64,000 nt of DNA from an uncultured Bacteroidales bacterium (lineage in GTDB: Bacteria > Bacteroidota > Bacteroidia > Bacteroidales > UBA932): NCBI GenBank assembly GCA_945487035.1, contig CALYTI010000001.1:62001-126000 (forward strand). The letters are read 5' to 3'. Position numbers and translations under genes: made by a program. The notes below the pieces were generated by a model, which saw only the letters and a list, made by a program, of their open reading frames with translations, made no database searches and was not told the origin of the DNA. Position 1 is the first letter of the stretch. Each line of letters starts with the position of its first letter. Of this stretch, positions 1-9,549 are shown piece after piece.

Positions 1-57
1 ATCGCTCAGAAACAGCTGAACGAGATGAAGAATTTCACACAGAATCAAGGATGGTAA
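1..57 (+). CDS. C-terminal end of a RagB/SusD-like lipoprotein (partial, cut by window edge)
   Basis: Frame 1 reads IAQKQLNEMKNFTQNQGW-stop; the terminal 'TQNxGW' resembles SusD-family C-termini. Confidence 0.6.
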   Translation: MAQKQLNEMKNFTQNQGW

Positions 58-1595
58 ATAATATGAAAATGATATCAGGAAATATTTGCCTGCTGCTTGC
101 AGCGCTGGGAATGCTCTGCTCCTGCGAAGATACCAGACTGGACGGTATGAGTCCGGATCAGGTTTACATAGTGCAGTCAGGCGTACAGAACATTTTTGTG
201 GACAGCAGGGACTTTGCGGATTTCACCGTAACTGTTTACAAATCAGGACTCGGAGTCACTTCCGGCAAAGTCGGGTTGAGTGTTGACACTCAGCTTTTGG
301 AAGAGTACAATGCAGCTCACGGCACTTCCTTCGAACTGCTCCCGGAGACCTGCTACACCCTCTCCAGGACATCCCGGAACTTCAAGGCATCAACTGTCTC
401 CTTCAACTGTACGGTAACATTTGACGGCGCGATACTCGCCAGGTACCTTACTGCCGGAGAGAAGAAATATGTGCTTCCTATGCGGGTGCACAGCGAAAAC
501 GAAGAACTCGGTGTTATAGAGGACAAATCGGGCGTTTTGCTTATTCCGGTATTGGAGCAGAATCAGGGAGGCTCTATGCGGGAGGGCCCGGTTAACGATA
601 TGGCCCTGCTCTACTACGGCGGAAGTCACAGGCCAAACCAATGGGATAATGATGCACTGCAGTCCAACGTGTCATATATCGATGCCGAGGGCATTGAGCA
701 TTGGCTGTTCGACAGTTTCCTGTTTCTCGAATTCAATGCCGGAAACGGACGCTATTTCGAGAGCGGCTACGATAATGGAGAAAACACGGACGGGATTGCA
801 GCACGCAAGGAAGATTGGCTTGCGATGCTGGACAAATATTTTGCCCAAGACGGTCCAATTGCCCGTCTCAATACCGTTATCTCCCAAACGGCTGCCCGCA
901 TCGGTTCTCCAAAATACAAGAGGCGTTTGGTTGTATTCGTCCCGGCTGCCTTCTACAAGCAGAAGAACTGGGGAGAACTGAACGGAAAGGCTTTGGATTT
1001 CTCCGTTGCCCAGGACAGGATTGACGCTTCGCTGTGGTGGGTGGACTATGCTCGCGAGAAGTTCAACTCACTGAATCTCAAGTATTTGAGCTTCGACGGC
1101 ATTTATTATGTTGCAGAGCAGCTTACCAACAACAGGCAATATCTTCCGGATCTTGCCCGGGAGATTCAGAACAGAGGCCTGAAATTCTATTGGATTCCTT
1201 ATTGGGGTGCAGATGGAATGGGAGAATGGAAGGAAATGGGCTTCGACGAGGCCTTCCTGCAGCCGAACTATTTCTTCTCCCAGCAGAAACCGGACTACCA
1301 GAGCTATTTCGATAAGGTTATGGGCTATGCAAAGAGCCACGGAATGTCTTTGGAAATGGAATTCGACGAAAGGGGCTTGAAGCAGAGCGTAGCAGACTAC
1401 CGCGGTGACAGGCTGTGGGACTATATCAAGGCGTTCAGCAGCTACGAAGTGGCTAAAAGCAACCATATTGCCTACTATCAGAGCGATACTATGGTTCACG
1501 CGCTCCATTGCTCAAGCGATCCTGATGACCAGGCGCTGTACCGCGCCCTATGCTCTATGATAGTATCCCGACAGAAAGCAAGAGGTGAAAAATAA
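51..1595 (+). CDS. Lipoprotein with DUF1735-like N-terminus and DUF4855-like C-terminal domain
   Basis: Lipobox (LGMLCSC), DUF1735-like 'YTLSRTSRNFKAS', DUF4855-like 'LYYGG...HWLFDSFLFLEF'. Start may be 63. Confidence 0.75.
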   Translation: MVNNMKMISGNICLLLAALGMLCSCEDTRLDGMSPDQVYIVQSGVQNIFVDSRDFADFTVTVYKSGLGVTSGKVGLSVDTQLLEEYNAAHGTSFELLPETCYTLSRTSRNFKASTVSFNCTVTFDGAILARYLTAGEKKYVLPMRVHSENEELGVIEDKSGVLLIPVLEQNQGGSMREGPVNDMALLYYGGSHRPNQWDNDALQSNVSYIDAEGIEHWLFDSFLFLEFNAGNGRYFESGYDNGENTDGIAARKEDWLAMLDKYFAQDGPIARLNTVISQTAARIGSPKYKRRLVVFVPAAFYKQKNWGELNGKALDFSVAQDRIDASLWWVDYAREKFNSLNLKYLSFDGIYYVAEQLTNNRQYLPDLAREIQNRGLKFYWIPYWGADGMGEWKEMGFDEAFLQPNYFFSQQKPDYQSYFDKVMGYAKSHGMSLEMEFDERGLKQSVADYRGDRLWDYIKAFSSYEVAKSNHIAYYQSDTMVHALHCSSDPDDQALYRALCSMIVSRQKARGEK

Positions 1596-1611
1596 CATAT
1601 AGACTGACCAT

Positions 1612-3012
1612 ATGAAGAAAACACGATTTTTCGCAATGTGCGTTGCAGCGCTCGCACTTGCACTTTCCTGCCAGAAAGAGGCAGATGTAGATTCTGACGA
1701 TGAGGACGAGGCTTTGCTCGACCTGTCGGAGAGGTCTCTTAGCTACAGTTACGAAGGCGGCTCGGACGATATCAAAGTGACCGCCAACAAGGAAGGATGG
1801 ACTTTCGGTGTCATTGAAGGAGATGACAGCTGGTGCCACCTCACCGCTGAAGGGAAGACCATACACGTTGTGGTTGACGAGAACAAGAACCAGATAGAGA
1901 GAAGCACTGTGCTTACGGTCAAGCTCGAAGATGTCACAAAGCGCGTAAGGATTGAGCAGGCAGCAGCCCCTGCCCCGGAAGACCTGCCTAAGGTATTCGC
2001 AGTTCCGACCTTGGATGATTTCAAGGACTCCTGGGTTCTCAAGGTTATGTATGGGGACAAGCAGGTTGCCGAAGTCTGCCGCGAATATCTTTGCGGAGAA
2101 GGAATCAACAATCAGGCGATTGTGGTATATCCTATGACGGGAAGCACTGCAGATATCAGCCGTGGTTTTGTTGCGGCCGTACTCGACCAGAAGATGGAAG
2201 ATACTATGCCTACAGACGAATTCAGCATCCGTGAGGGCTCCGTGCATTGCGGAAAGGTCTGCTTCGATGCCACAAGCAACCTGCTTAGTTCCTATACTCA
2301 GGGCGAAAGCGCAGTTCCCGCATACCTTACCGTTAGCGTTGAAGGCACCCTGAAAGAGGTGGCCGGCACAGAAGGGTACGATATTGCCGAAATCAAGCCT
2401 TACACCTGCGAAGATGCTGACGGCAATGTCTATGGCGTGCTGAAACTTGCGTCCCAGTATTGGATGAAGTCAGACCTGCTCGTGAGCAAGACCAGGGACG
2501 GACAGGAGCTTCTTGTGGATATTTCCGATTCTGAGCAGTGGATGACTCAGCCGGCTTACCGCAATTCCTGCTTGCCTGAGATAGCAAAGCTCTATAATGC
2601 AACAGCCTGCGGATACAAGGACGGTGCGTTCTATGACAATATTTCACCGGATGGTTTCACCATTCCGAGCAATGAGCAGTGGAGCAGGCTTGTGAGCTAC
2701 ATTTCAAGTGAGACAAGCATTGATGCAGGTTCAAAGCTCAAGGCTACCGGCTTCGATACCTGGGTAGTCTGGTGGAATTACCCTACCGGAGGGTTCAATA
2801 TCACAGGCTTCTCCGCACACGGAGTGGGCTACGGCAACGGTGACGGCACACTTGCCCCTGACGGGAACTTCTCCCACGTATTCTACCTCAGTTCTACCAC
2901 CTATGATGGAGGTCTGGGCCGTTTCAATATAAACGCTTCCGATACCTCCTTCCTGCTTCAGCCTGAAGGCGGATGCGCCCTCGGCTACGCAGTCCGAAGT
3001 ATCAGAAAATAG
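1612..3012 (+). CDS. Lipoprotein with BACON-like domain and Fibrobacter succinogenes major paralogous (FISUMP)-like domain
   Basis: Lipobox ALALSC; FISUMP-like 'QYWMKSDLLV...GFTIPSNEQWSRL'; ends in 'CALGYAVRSIRK'. Confidence 0.7.
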   Translation: MKKTRFFAMCVAALALALSCQKEADVDSDDEDEALLDLSERSLSYSYEGGSDDIKVTANKEGWTFGVIEGDDSWCHLTAEGKTIHVVVDENKNQIERSTVLTVKLEDVTKRVRIEQAAAPAPEDLPKVFAVPTLDDFKDSWVLKVMYGDKQVAEVCREYLCGEGINNQAIVVYPMTGSTADISRGFVAAVLDQKMEDTMPTDEFSIREGSVHCGKVCFDATSNLLSSYTQGESAVPAYLTVSVEGTLKEVAGTEGYDIAEIKPYTCEDADGNVYGVLKLASQYWMKSDLLVSKTRDGQELLVDISDSEQWMTQPAYRNSCLPEIAKLYNATACGYKDGAFYDNISPDGFTIPSNEQWSRLVSYISSETSIDAGSKLKATGFDTWVVWWNYPTGGFNITGFSAHGVGYGNGDGTLAPDGNFSHVFYLSSTTYDGGLGRFNINASDTSFLLQPEGGCALGYAVRSIRK

Positions 3013-3025
3013 GAAATGAAAAAAG

Positions 3026-3059
3026 GAGAGGGTGACCAAAAAGGTTCACCCTCTTTTTT
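3026..3059 (+). terminator. Intrinsic terminator downstream of the FISUMP lipoprotein
   Basis: gagagggtgacc-aaaaa-ggttcaccctc followed by tttttt. Confidence 0.8.
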
Positions 3060-3224
3060 GATTGCAGCGCAAAATACACCCCCTGAAATTGCTCTGGAGG
3101 CCTCCCGTTGTTTTCCTTATGTGCAACATCAGGAGCAAAACCGGCCTCCTGTGCACTTTTCCCTCCTCATGTGTCACATCAGGAAGACCACCACCAGCCT
3201 TGCATCACCGGCAGGCTTTCTGCC

Positions 3225-3356
3225 CAGTCTGTACACCCAAGCCATCTCCTGTACGAACTGTCTTTTTTCACCCAGTCTGTACACCAGGGCCCTCTCCTGT
3301 ACGGAGTGGACAAAAAATACAATCGGTGCGCAAAAGGCCGTTTTGCGCACCGACTG
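3225..3356. repeat. Three ~36-bp palindromic units in a convergent intergenic region
   Basis: cagtctgtacacc...ctcctgtacgaactg (3225), cagtctgtacacc...ctcctgtacggagtg (3274), aatcggtgcgcaaaaggccgttttgcgcaccgact (3321). Confidence 0.8.
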
Positions 3357-3375
3357 CAAATGGATTGCTGAACTC

Positions 3376-5931
3376 CTACTGCTTTTTGAAGCCGGCTACA
3401 TCCTCCATTGAGGTAGGGATGAGCTCATAGAGGTCATTATACACCTCCATAACTCCGAGAAGGTCCGCGGTAACGTGGGCTATTTCCTCGTCCTTGTAGC
3501 AGGCATACTTGGTCACATAGGATGCAACTGTATTGCCGTGCTCTCCTGTGAACTTTGTGGTAGTTGACTTATTGTTCACAACCCAAGTCGTAGCGCTCTC
3601 CGGAGCGGTAAGATTCTTAACGCGGACATACTGTCCGAGATAATCGCCGCACTGGGTATCATCAATAGTCGGAACTACGATTTCAGCCTTCTGGTCTGTA
3701 GGATAAATCATAGCCTTGCGTATCTGCGGAAGACCCTTGTTCAGGTCATAGGTCGCAAGCTGGAAGCTGATGATTACCTTGGTGCCCACAGGAAGAGTTT
3801 CCTCGGTAAAGTCGTCATCCTTCACAATAATGCCGCTTCCCGGCTCTCCGGTATTGTCAACAAGGGAGATAACCTGATACAAGGCCCCGCTCTCGTTGTT
3901 TGCGGCTACATAGCCCACAACTCCTACATAATCCTTGAGGGCAGCACCTGAAGGCAGCTCGGAAACAATCTTATTGAGTTCCTTCACGCTCAGACAATCG
4001 CTCTCTGAAGGTATGTCAAGTTTCTCCACGAACTCCAGTCCGGTTGCAAGGGTATTCACATATTTGGTATCGCTGCCGGTAATGCCTATCACATAGCCTG
4101 TTACCCTTACTTTTGCGCCTACATACTTGTCGATTCCGAGGTCACCGGTAGGATATGAAACGCTTCCCATTACCTCCGTTCCTTCCACAGCGACATTGTA
4201 ATGCCACTGGTAGTTCTGGTCACGCTCGGAGCTGAGCGTGCCTTCATAGCAGACATAACGGATTTCAGGTGCAGCCCCGTAAGCGTCGAAATATGAAGCA
4301 CCAACCTCTTCCGGCTCAGGCTGGGTCCAGGTGCCGTCTGCGGTCTTGGTTACTATGGATGATTCACCGAACTGCTTCATTCCTCCGTATTCGGAAAGAG
4401 CGCCCTCGACAGTTACAAACTCTCCGGTATTGATGCCGTGATTCTTCTTGAAGACGAGTATTGTGCCGGTAGCATCCTTTACGAGGAAGCCCTTGGTATG
4501 GATTCCGATTACCTGACCGGAAATTTTGTACTGATTGTCCAGCTCACCTGCAAGTACCTCTGCTATTGTGGCTTCCTGCACTTTCTCGGCTGCACCGAAT
4601 TCAATCGTCTGTCCGCCTTCGCCTTCCACGAGAAGCACATCGTCCAGACGGTTTACACTGCTGATTTTTGCTTCGAAGCGAATGTACAGGGTCTTGGTGC
4701 CGGCCGGAAGGGTAAAGTCGGCAGTAGCGAGACGCCACTGGCCCGGAACATCTTCCACTCCGCCGAAATTGTATTGGACGGATGGAGACCAAATCTCGCC
4801 ATCTTCAGAAAGGCTGACCTTGAAGTCCGAACGGATGAAGGTGTTGCTTGCTCCCTGGGCATAACGCTGCGCACCGAAGCTCAGGCGCAGATTTTCGCCC
4901 GGGACAGCTATCTTCTCTATGACAAAGCAGTTAGGAGCCGTGCTGAAGAAGACATTGTTCTTTCCTGAGCCCTCATAGAGCGAAAGCGAGCCCTTGGAGG
5001 ACTGGTTGGTGCGGATGGACATAGACTGGAAACTGTAGCTTACATCGGCAATACCTGTTCCGGCTTCGTTACGCCAGCCGTCGAACTGGTCCATATATGG
5101 CCACTGGCCTCCGTCACCGAAGGTCTGGGAAGACAGCTCCTTGTCAAAATCATTCCAATAGATGGCTCCTTCCGGAACTTCCTGCTCCTTGATGCCAAGG
5201 TCCTCCACCTCCACCGGAACGGTGTAGAGATAAGTTTTGTAACTGCCGAAGAGCCATCCTTTTATGTTGAGTCTGTGGCCGCTGTACTGCTGTCTGAACT
5301 CCTCACTCATATAGTCGAGGCTGCCGACTATGTCCGTGCCTTCGATTTCGAAGTTCGTGTAGTTGCCGCTTAGCAGCACTGTGCCTTCGTACTGCACATA
5401 CTGAATCGTAGGAGAACTCATATAGGAGGTGATTTCCTCGACCGATATGCTCTTGGCTTCCGGGAAAGTGTATTTCCCGTCCTTAATCTTGTCGATGGAG
5501 CAGCCGCTGCCGAACTGAACCAGACCGTTGCGGGTGCTTGTTACGCCTTTGACTTTAACGATGTCTCCGATGCCGAGGCCGTGGGCTTCGCCTTTGAAGG
5601 CGTAGATATAGTCCTGTGTGTCCTGGCAGAGGATTACTCCGTGGGTGTTGGCTCCCACAACCTGGGCTGTGATTTCGTACTCGTTTCCGAGAGGGCCGGA
5701 AAGTAAGTCAGCAATGGAAACAGTGCCCCACTGCGGTGTGTCATCTCCCGGATTGTTTTCACCAGGTTTATCGCCACCGGGATTTTCTGTATCATCCGGC
5801 TTTGGTGCCGGGTCCGGAGTCTTTGTGCATGAGAAGCACAAAAAACCTGATACTGCAATCATCAGCATCAGGTTGATTCTTTTTGAGGTAAATAACATAG
5901 TATGGATTGAATTAGTCCTGAACTTTGTCAA
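3376..5931 (-). CDS. Large lipoprotein with DUF5689/OB-like and jelly-roll-like regions
   Basis: SGFLCFSC lipobox and repeated 'EYEITAQVVG...DTQDYIYAF' / 'QYKISGQVIGIHTKGFLVKDATGTILVF' modules. Real start may be the internal M of MLFTSKR. Confidence 0.7.
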   Translation of the reverse strand: MTKFRTNSIHTMLFTSKRINLMLMIAVSGFLCFSCTKTPDPAPKPDDTENPGGDKPGENNPGDDTPQWGTVSIADLLSGPLGNEYEITAQVVGANTHGVILCQDTQDYIYAFKGEAHGLGIGDIVKVKGVTSTRNGLVQFGSGCSIDKIKDGKYTFPEAKSISVEEITSYMSSPTIQYVQYEGTVLLSGNYTNFEIEGTDIVGSLDYMSEEFRQQYSGHRLNIKGWLFGSYKTYLYTVPVEVEDLGIKEQEVPEGAIYWNDFDKELSSQTFGDGGQWPYMDQFDGWRNEAGTGIADVSYSFQSMSIRTNQSSKGSLSLYEGSGKNNVFFSTAPNCFVIEKIAVPGENLRLSFGAQRYAQGASNTFIRSDFKVSLSEDGEIWSPSVQYNFGGVEDVPGQWRLATADFTLPAGTKTLYIRFEAKISSVNRLDDVLLVEGEGGQTIEFGAAEKVQEATIAEVLAGELDNQYKISGQVIGIHTKGFLVKDATGTILVFKKNHGINTGEFVTVEGALSEYGGMKQFGESSIVTKTADGTWTQPEPEEVGASYFDAYGAAPEIRYVCYEGTLSSERDQNYQWHYNVAVEGTEVMGSVSYPTGDLGIDKYVGAKVRVTGYVIGITGSDTKYVNTLATGLEFVEKLDIPSESDCLSVKELNKIVSELPSGAALKDYVGVVGYVAANNESGALYQVISLVDNTGEPGSGIIVKDDDFTEETLPVGTKVIISFQLATYDLNKGLPQIRKAMIYPTDQKAEIVVPTIDDTQCGDYLGQYVRVKNLTAPESATTWVVNNKSTTTKFTGEHGNTVASYVTKYACYKDEEIAHVTADLLGVMEVYNDLYELIPTSMEDVAGFKKQ

Positions 5932-6073
5932 ATAGGGCGAGCGTGGTTGTATCCTCCTTTGTTACAAGCTTTACATTGCGATAGCTGTGCCTGTTCGCAG
6001 CGATTACGATTTCCTTGTCGCCTTTGGCGTTCACCTCTTCCTGGAGAGCTTTAATCAGTTCTGTTGCTTTCAT
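5912..6073 (-). CDS. Small hypothetical protein (MKATELIKALQEEVNAKGDKEIVIAANRHSYRNV...)
   Basis: 54-aa ORF with a good start just upstream of the DUF5689-type gene, same strand; it is the 3' part of the longer listed ORF. Confidence 0.5.
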   Translation of the reverse strand: MKATELIKALQEEVNAKGDKEIVIAANRHSYRNVKLVTKEDTTTLALFDKVQD

Positions 6074-6298
6074 ATTTGTAGATATTGGTAATACTCGGAT
6101 AGTTTCGATTCCAAATATACAAATAAACTGCAAAATATCAATTCAAAATGTGCTGTTCGCGGCTCCCGACGGCCGATTTTACAGGAGAAGGCCTGCCGGT
6201 GATGCAAGGATGGTGGTGGTTTTCCTGATGTTGCACAGGAGTGGGGCGTAGGATAATGAAAAAAAACACTAAATTTGCGTGTAACTAACATCAACCAA

Positions 6299-7231
6299 AT
6301 GAATCCGAAAGCCAAATCACTAATCAAGGATTTTGTCATAATGACATTTGCGATGCTGTGCTCCGCAGCGGCCGTGTATTATTTCCTCCTGCCAAGCAAT
6401 CTGGTAGTCGGAAGCATAACGGGTCTATCCATTGTCTTAGTCGGAATCTTCGAAAAAATGGGCATCACCCTCTCGCTCTCTGTAGTCATCTTTGTCATAA
6501 ATGCCCTGCTGCTGGTATTAGCCTACTTCCTGATAAACAAGGAATTCGGAGCGAAAACGGTCTATACCGCACTTATACTGGGACCTATGATTTCCTTCTG
6601 GGAAAAAGTCTGCCCTTGGGAAAAGCTGGCAACGACCAACGCAGCCACCGGCTATTGCTCGATAATGGCCGACCCTTGGCTCGACCTCTGCTGCTTTGTT
6701 CTGGTGCTGAGTGCCTCCCAAGCCATACTTTTCAATATCAATGCCTCAACCGGAGGCCTTGACATTCTCGCAAAAATCATCAACAAATACCTGCACTTCG
6801 ACATTGGAATGTCCGTTACCGTCGCGGGAGCCGTCATCTGCTGCACAGCCTTTGCCATCAATCCTTTCAGACTGGTGATAATCGGACTCATAGGAACCTG
6901 GATTAACGGTGTGGTAGTCAACTACTTCACAGCCTCAATCAACAACCGCAAGAGAGTCTGCATCATAACTGATGATTTCGAACAGCTTCGGGAATTCATC
7001 ATCAATGAGTTGCACCGCGGCTGCTCCCTGTATGAAGTTGTGGGAGGATACACCAACAAGCCGTCAAGGGAAATTCAGACCCTTCTGACCCAGACAGAAT
7101 TCTCCGACCTGATGCAATACATCAAAAAGAAGGAAATCAAAGCTTTCATTACAGCCGGAAATGTGAGCGAAATCTATGGAGAATGGTCAAGACAACACAA
7201 CAAACGCCCGAAACTGCGTGACAAAAACTAG
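6299..7231 (+). CDS. YitT family membrane protein (DUF2179-type C-terminus)
   Basis: Multi-TM protein with 'STGGLDILAKIINKYLHFDIG' and 'ITDDFEQLREFIINELHRGCSLYEVVGGYTNKPSREIQTLLTQ'. Confidence 0.85.
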   Translation: MNPKAKSLIKDFVIMTFAMLCSAAAVYYFLLPSNLVVGSITGLSIVLVGIFEKMGITLSLSVVIFVINALLLVLAYFLINKEFGAKTVYTALILGPMISFWEKVCPWEKLATTNAATGYCSIMADPWLDLCCFVLVLSASQAILFNINASTGGLDILAKIINKYLHFDIGMSVTVAGAVICCTAFAINPFRLVIIGLIGTWINGVVVNYFTASINNRKRVCIITDDFEQLREFIINELHRGCSLYEVVGGYTNKPSREIQTLLTQTEFSDLMQYIKKKEIKAFITAGNVSEIYGEWSRQHNKRPKLRDKN

Positions 7232-8217
7232 CGTTTGATGATATCGAAACGCCATTTCACACCCGTGGTTATCGTATGACCGCGGGTTAAATTGTCTGTA
7301 AAACCGGCAAGGTGCAGCCTGATGCGCTCATTGCCCAAAGGGAAATACTCGACCCCCCAGCCTCCGTACCAATAATTTGTACCCGGAGCGACAATAGTGT
7401 CATAGGCAAATCCGTCCTCATCCACATTGCTGTAATCATTGTGTTCATAGCCCAACTTGGCGCACAGATTCCAATTGCCGATACGGTAAATCATCTTGGA
7501 AATAAGGCTGAAATCGGAAAGCAGATACTGCCTCTGCCTGGACGATGCCCTATTGAAAAAATCCAGGTCAAAAGCCAGCGGCCCCCATACGCAGTGATTG
7601 CCCAAGGCAATGTACTGAATCTTAGAGCCGCGCGGATCATCCACCAGATTGTAAGTCCATATTGTCTCCCACCACGGGGCAAAGTGACCTATCCACCCAA
7701 GATTGTAGGCATAGTTCTCGTCATAGCTTGTGGTCAGGGGCGAATTGCATATCTGCACCGCAAGGGTCTGTCCCGGAGCAAAAGTATATTCCGCTCCCGC
7801 GCTGAAAGCGAAATATTGGCTGAAGCCATTGCAGAAAAGGCTGTAGAAATATACATCCGCGGGCGCGGAGTCATATTCGTAGCCGCCGATCATAATGGCC
7901 GTCTTGCCCGCATACAGTTTAATATTGTCCTTCGGCTTCCAATTCAGGCACATCCAATCCGTTGCCCTGAACGGATTGGAAGAATCGATAGGGACATTCA
8001 GCCTCTGCCTTACCCTGTAGCTGAACTGCTCGTTGATAGTGCCGAAAATGTGGATATTGAGATATTCCGGAGCAAGTACAGTCTCGAAAGAGGAGCCGCC
8101 AATTGCAGCGCGGAAAGACCCCCTGGCATCAACGAACAGACTGTCCACTTCCCCGGCAAATGCGGCTTGCCCCGCCAGAAGAAGTATGCCCGCTATCAAT
8201 ATTCTCAGTTTGCTCAT
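7228..8217 (-). CDS. Outer membrane porin-like protein
   Basis: Signal peptide and beta-rich porin pattern ('DWMCLNWKPKDNIKLYAGKTAIMIGGYEYDSAPADVYFYS'). Confidence 0.65.
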   Translation of the reverse strand: MSKLRILIAGILLLAGQAAFAGEVDSLFVDARGSFRAAIGGSSFETVLAPEYLNIHIFGTINEQFSYRVRQRLNVPIDSSNPFRATDWMCLNWKPKDNIKLYAGKTAIMIGGYEYDSAPADVYFYSLFCNGFSQYFAFSAGAEYTFAPGQTLAVQICNSPLTTSYDENYAYNLGWIGHFAPWWETIWTYNLVDDPRGSKIQYIALGNHCVWGPLAFDLDFFNRASSRQRQYLLSDFSLISKMIYRIGNWNLCAKLGYEHNDYSNVDEDGFAYDTIVAPGTNYWYGGWGVEYFPLGNERIRLHLAGFTDNLTRGHTITTGVKWRFDIIKR

Positions 8218-8774
8218 AGGTGAATAAGGTCGTTTTTGAAAATGCGCAGAATATCATGAGGAGTTTCTTTCTTGCCGTTCTGTGCCCAAACTGATATTAT
8301 TGAAGCAAAGGCTGCTGAAAAAGCGGCTGGGTATGCGGCTGTGATGTATTGCTGCTCAAGTTCACTGAGTTCCGGAAGCAAATCTGAACTTACTTTATTC
8401 ACGTGCCTTGCCATAGATTTTTCGAAAAGGTCAATCCGGCGGCTCCTGTAGATTGCGTCCAGCAGTTCGGAGCGCTCCATAAGGTATTGAAGCAATGAGA
8501 TGACAAAAGAATCATCCCTGCTCAATTTCAGTTCATCCATACCTTCTGTCTCCTCGAAAAGGCTGTCACAAAGGTATTCCAGCACATCCGTCGTATTGGA
8601 GAAATAACGGTAAAATGTGACACGACTGACATTGGACACCCTCGAAAGGTCACTGATTGTCACGTCAGAAAAGCTCTTCGTGCGCATACAGATGATTAAA
8701 GCATCTCTGAATTGGTCTTTTTTGGCGTTTTTCTTGTACATTTTGCAGTTTGATTGTAAAGCTATACGTCCCAA
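8214..8774 (-). CDS. TetR family transcriptional regulator
   Basis: N-terminal HTH 'TISDLSRVSNVSRVTFYRYFSNTTDVLEYL'. Confidence 0.85.
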   Translation of the reverse strand: MGRIALQSNCKMYKKNAKKDQFRDALIICMRTKSFSDVTISDLSRVSNVSRVTFYRYFSNTTDVLEYLCDSLFEETEGMDELKLSRDDSFVISLLQYLMERSELLDAIYRSRRIDLFEKSMARHVNKVSSDLLPELSELEQQYITAAYPAAFSAAFASIISVWAQNGKKETPHDILRIFKNDLIHL

Positions 8775-8853
8775 GTATCAAATTTGGAAATATATTTGCT
8801 CACAAATTTAAAAAAAATCCCTTTAATTTGGGTTAGGTTAAACTTGTGTTGTT

Positions 8854-9549
8854 ATGGAAATAAAACAAGCAGAAAGAATACAGACATCCATTCTCAACGG
8901 TCTTGAGAAAAAAGCCCTCGTATGGCTTGCAGAACGCCAGCCGAAATGGGTCACTTCGGACTTCCTTTCATTTATAGGATTTTGCGGCTCCGTTATGATT
9001 GCGGTGGGTTATGCGCTGACCCGAATTTCACCTGATTACCTATGGCTCGCAACCGCAGGCCTTCTTGTCAACTGGTACGGTGATTCCCTCGACGGCACTC
9101 TCGCAAGGGTGCGCAAGACACAAAGACCGGTATATGGTTATTATCTTGACCATAGTCTGGACTGCATCAATGAGATGCTGATGTTCATCGGCCTTGGTCT
9201 TTCCCCTCTTATGGATATGAGAATAGCTATGCTCATTCTTATCGCCTATCTTCTGATGACGGTCAATGTCAGCATCAACGCCCATCTCAAGGGGCAGTTC
9301 AGGCTGACCTATGCCAAGATCGGGCCTACCGAGTTCAGAATCATTGCTGCCATCATCAATACGGTGCTTGTCTGCTCTGCTTCCATCAGGAGCGTGCGCG
9401 TTCCGGTCAGCATCTTCGGAACAGGCATCAACCTGAGCGTCCTGGATATATGCGGAATAGCAATATTCTTCATTATCTTCCTGATGTATGTCGTTTCATT
9501 CCTTATGGATGCCAAGGGCTACGCCGGCATTGATCCTCCTAAGAAATGA
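8854..9549 (+). CDS. CDP-alcohol phosphatidyltransferase family protein
   Basis: CDP-alcohol motif 'DGTLARVRKTQRPVYGYYLDHSLD' (DG..AR..........G...D...D). Confidence 0.88.
   Translation: MEIKQAERIQTSILNGLEKKALVWLAERQPKWVTSDFLSFIGFCGSVMIAVGYALTRISPDYLWLATAGLLVNWYGDSLDGTLARVRKTQRPVYGYYLDHSLDCINEMLMFIGLGLSPLMDMRIAMLILIAYLLMTVNVSINAHLKGQFRLTYAKIGPTEFRIIAAIINTVLVCSASIRSVRVPVSIFGTGINLSVLDICGIAIFFIIFLMYVVSFLMDAKGYAGIDPPKK

Noticed and set aside
1555-2247. Minus-strand 230-aa ORF
   Set aside because: Antisense shadow of the FISUMP-lipoprotein gene with no recognisable protein features; same for 7312-8223 (+), 30470-30985 (-), 37294-38250 (-), 43171-44034 (-), 44098-44778 (-) and other overlapping ORFs.
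3016-3430. Overlapping small ORFs in 3.0-3.4 kb
   Set aside because: Fall in the terminator and palindrome cluster; their coding is a by-product of repeat sequence.
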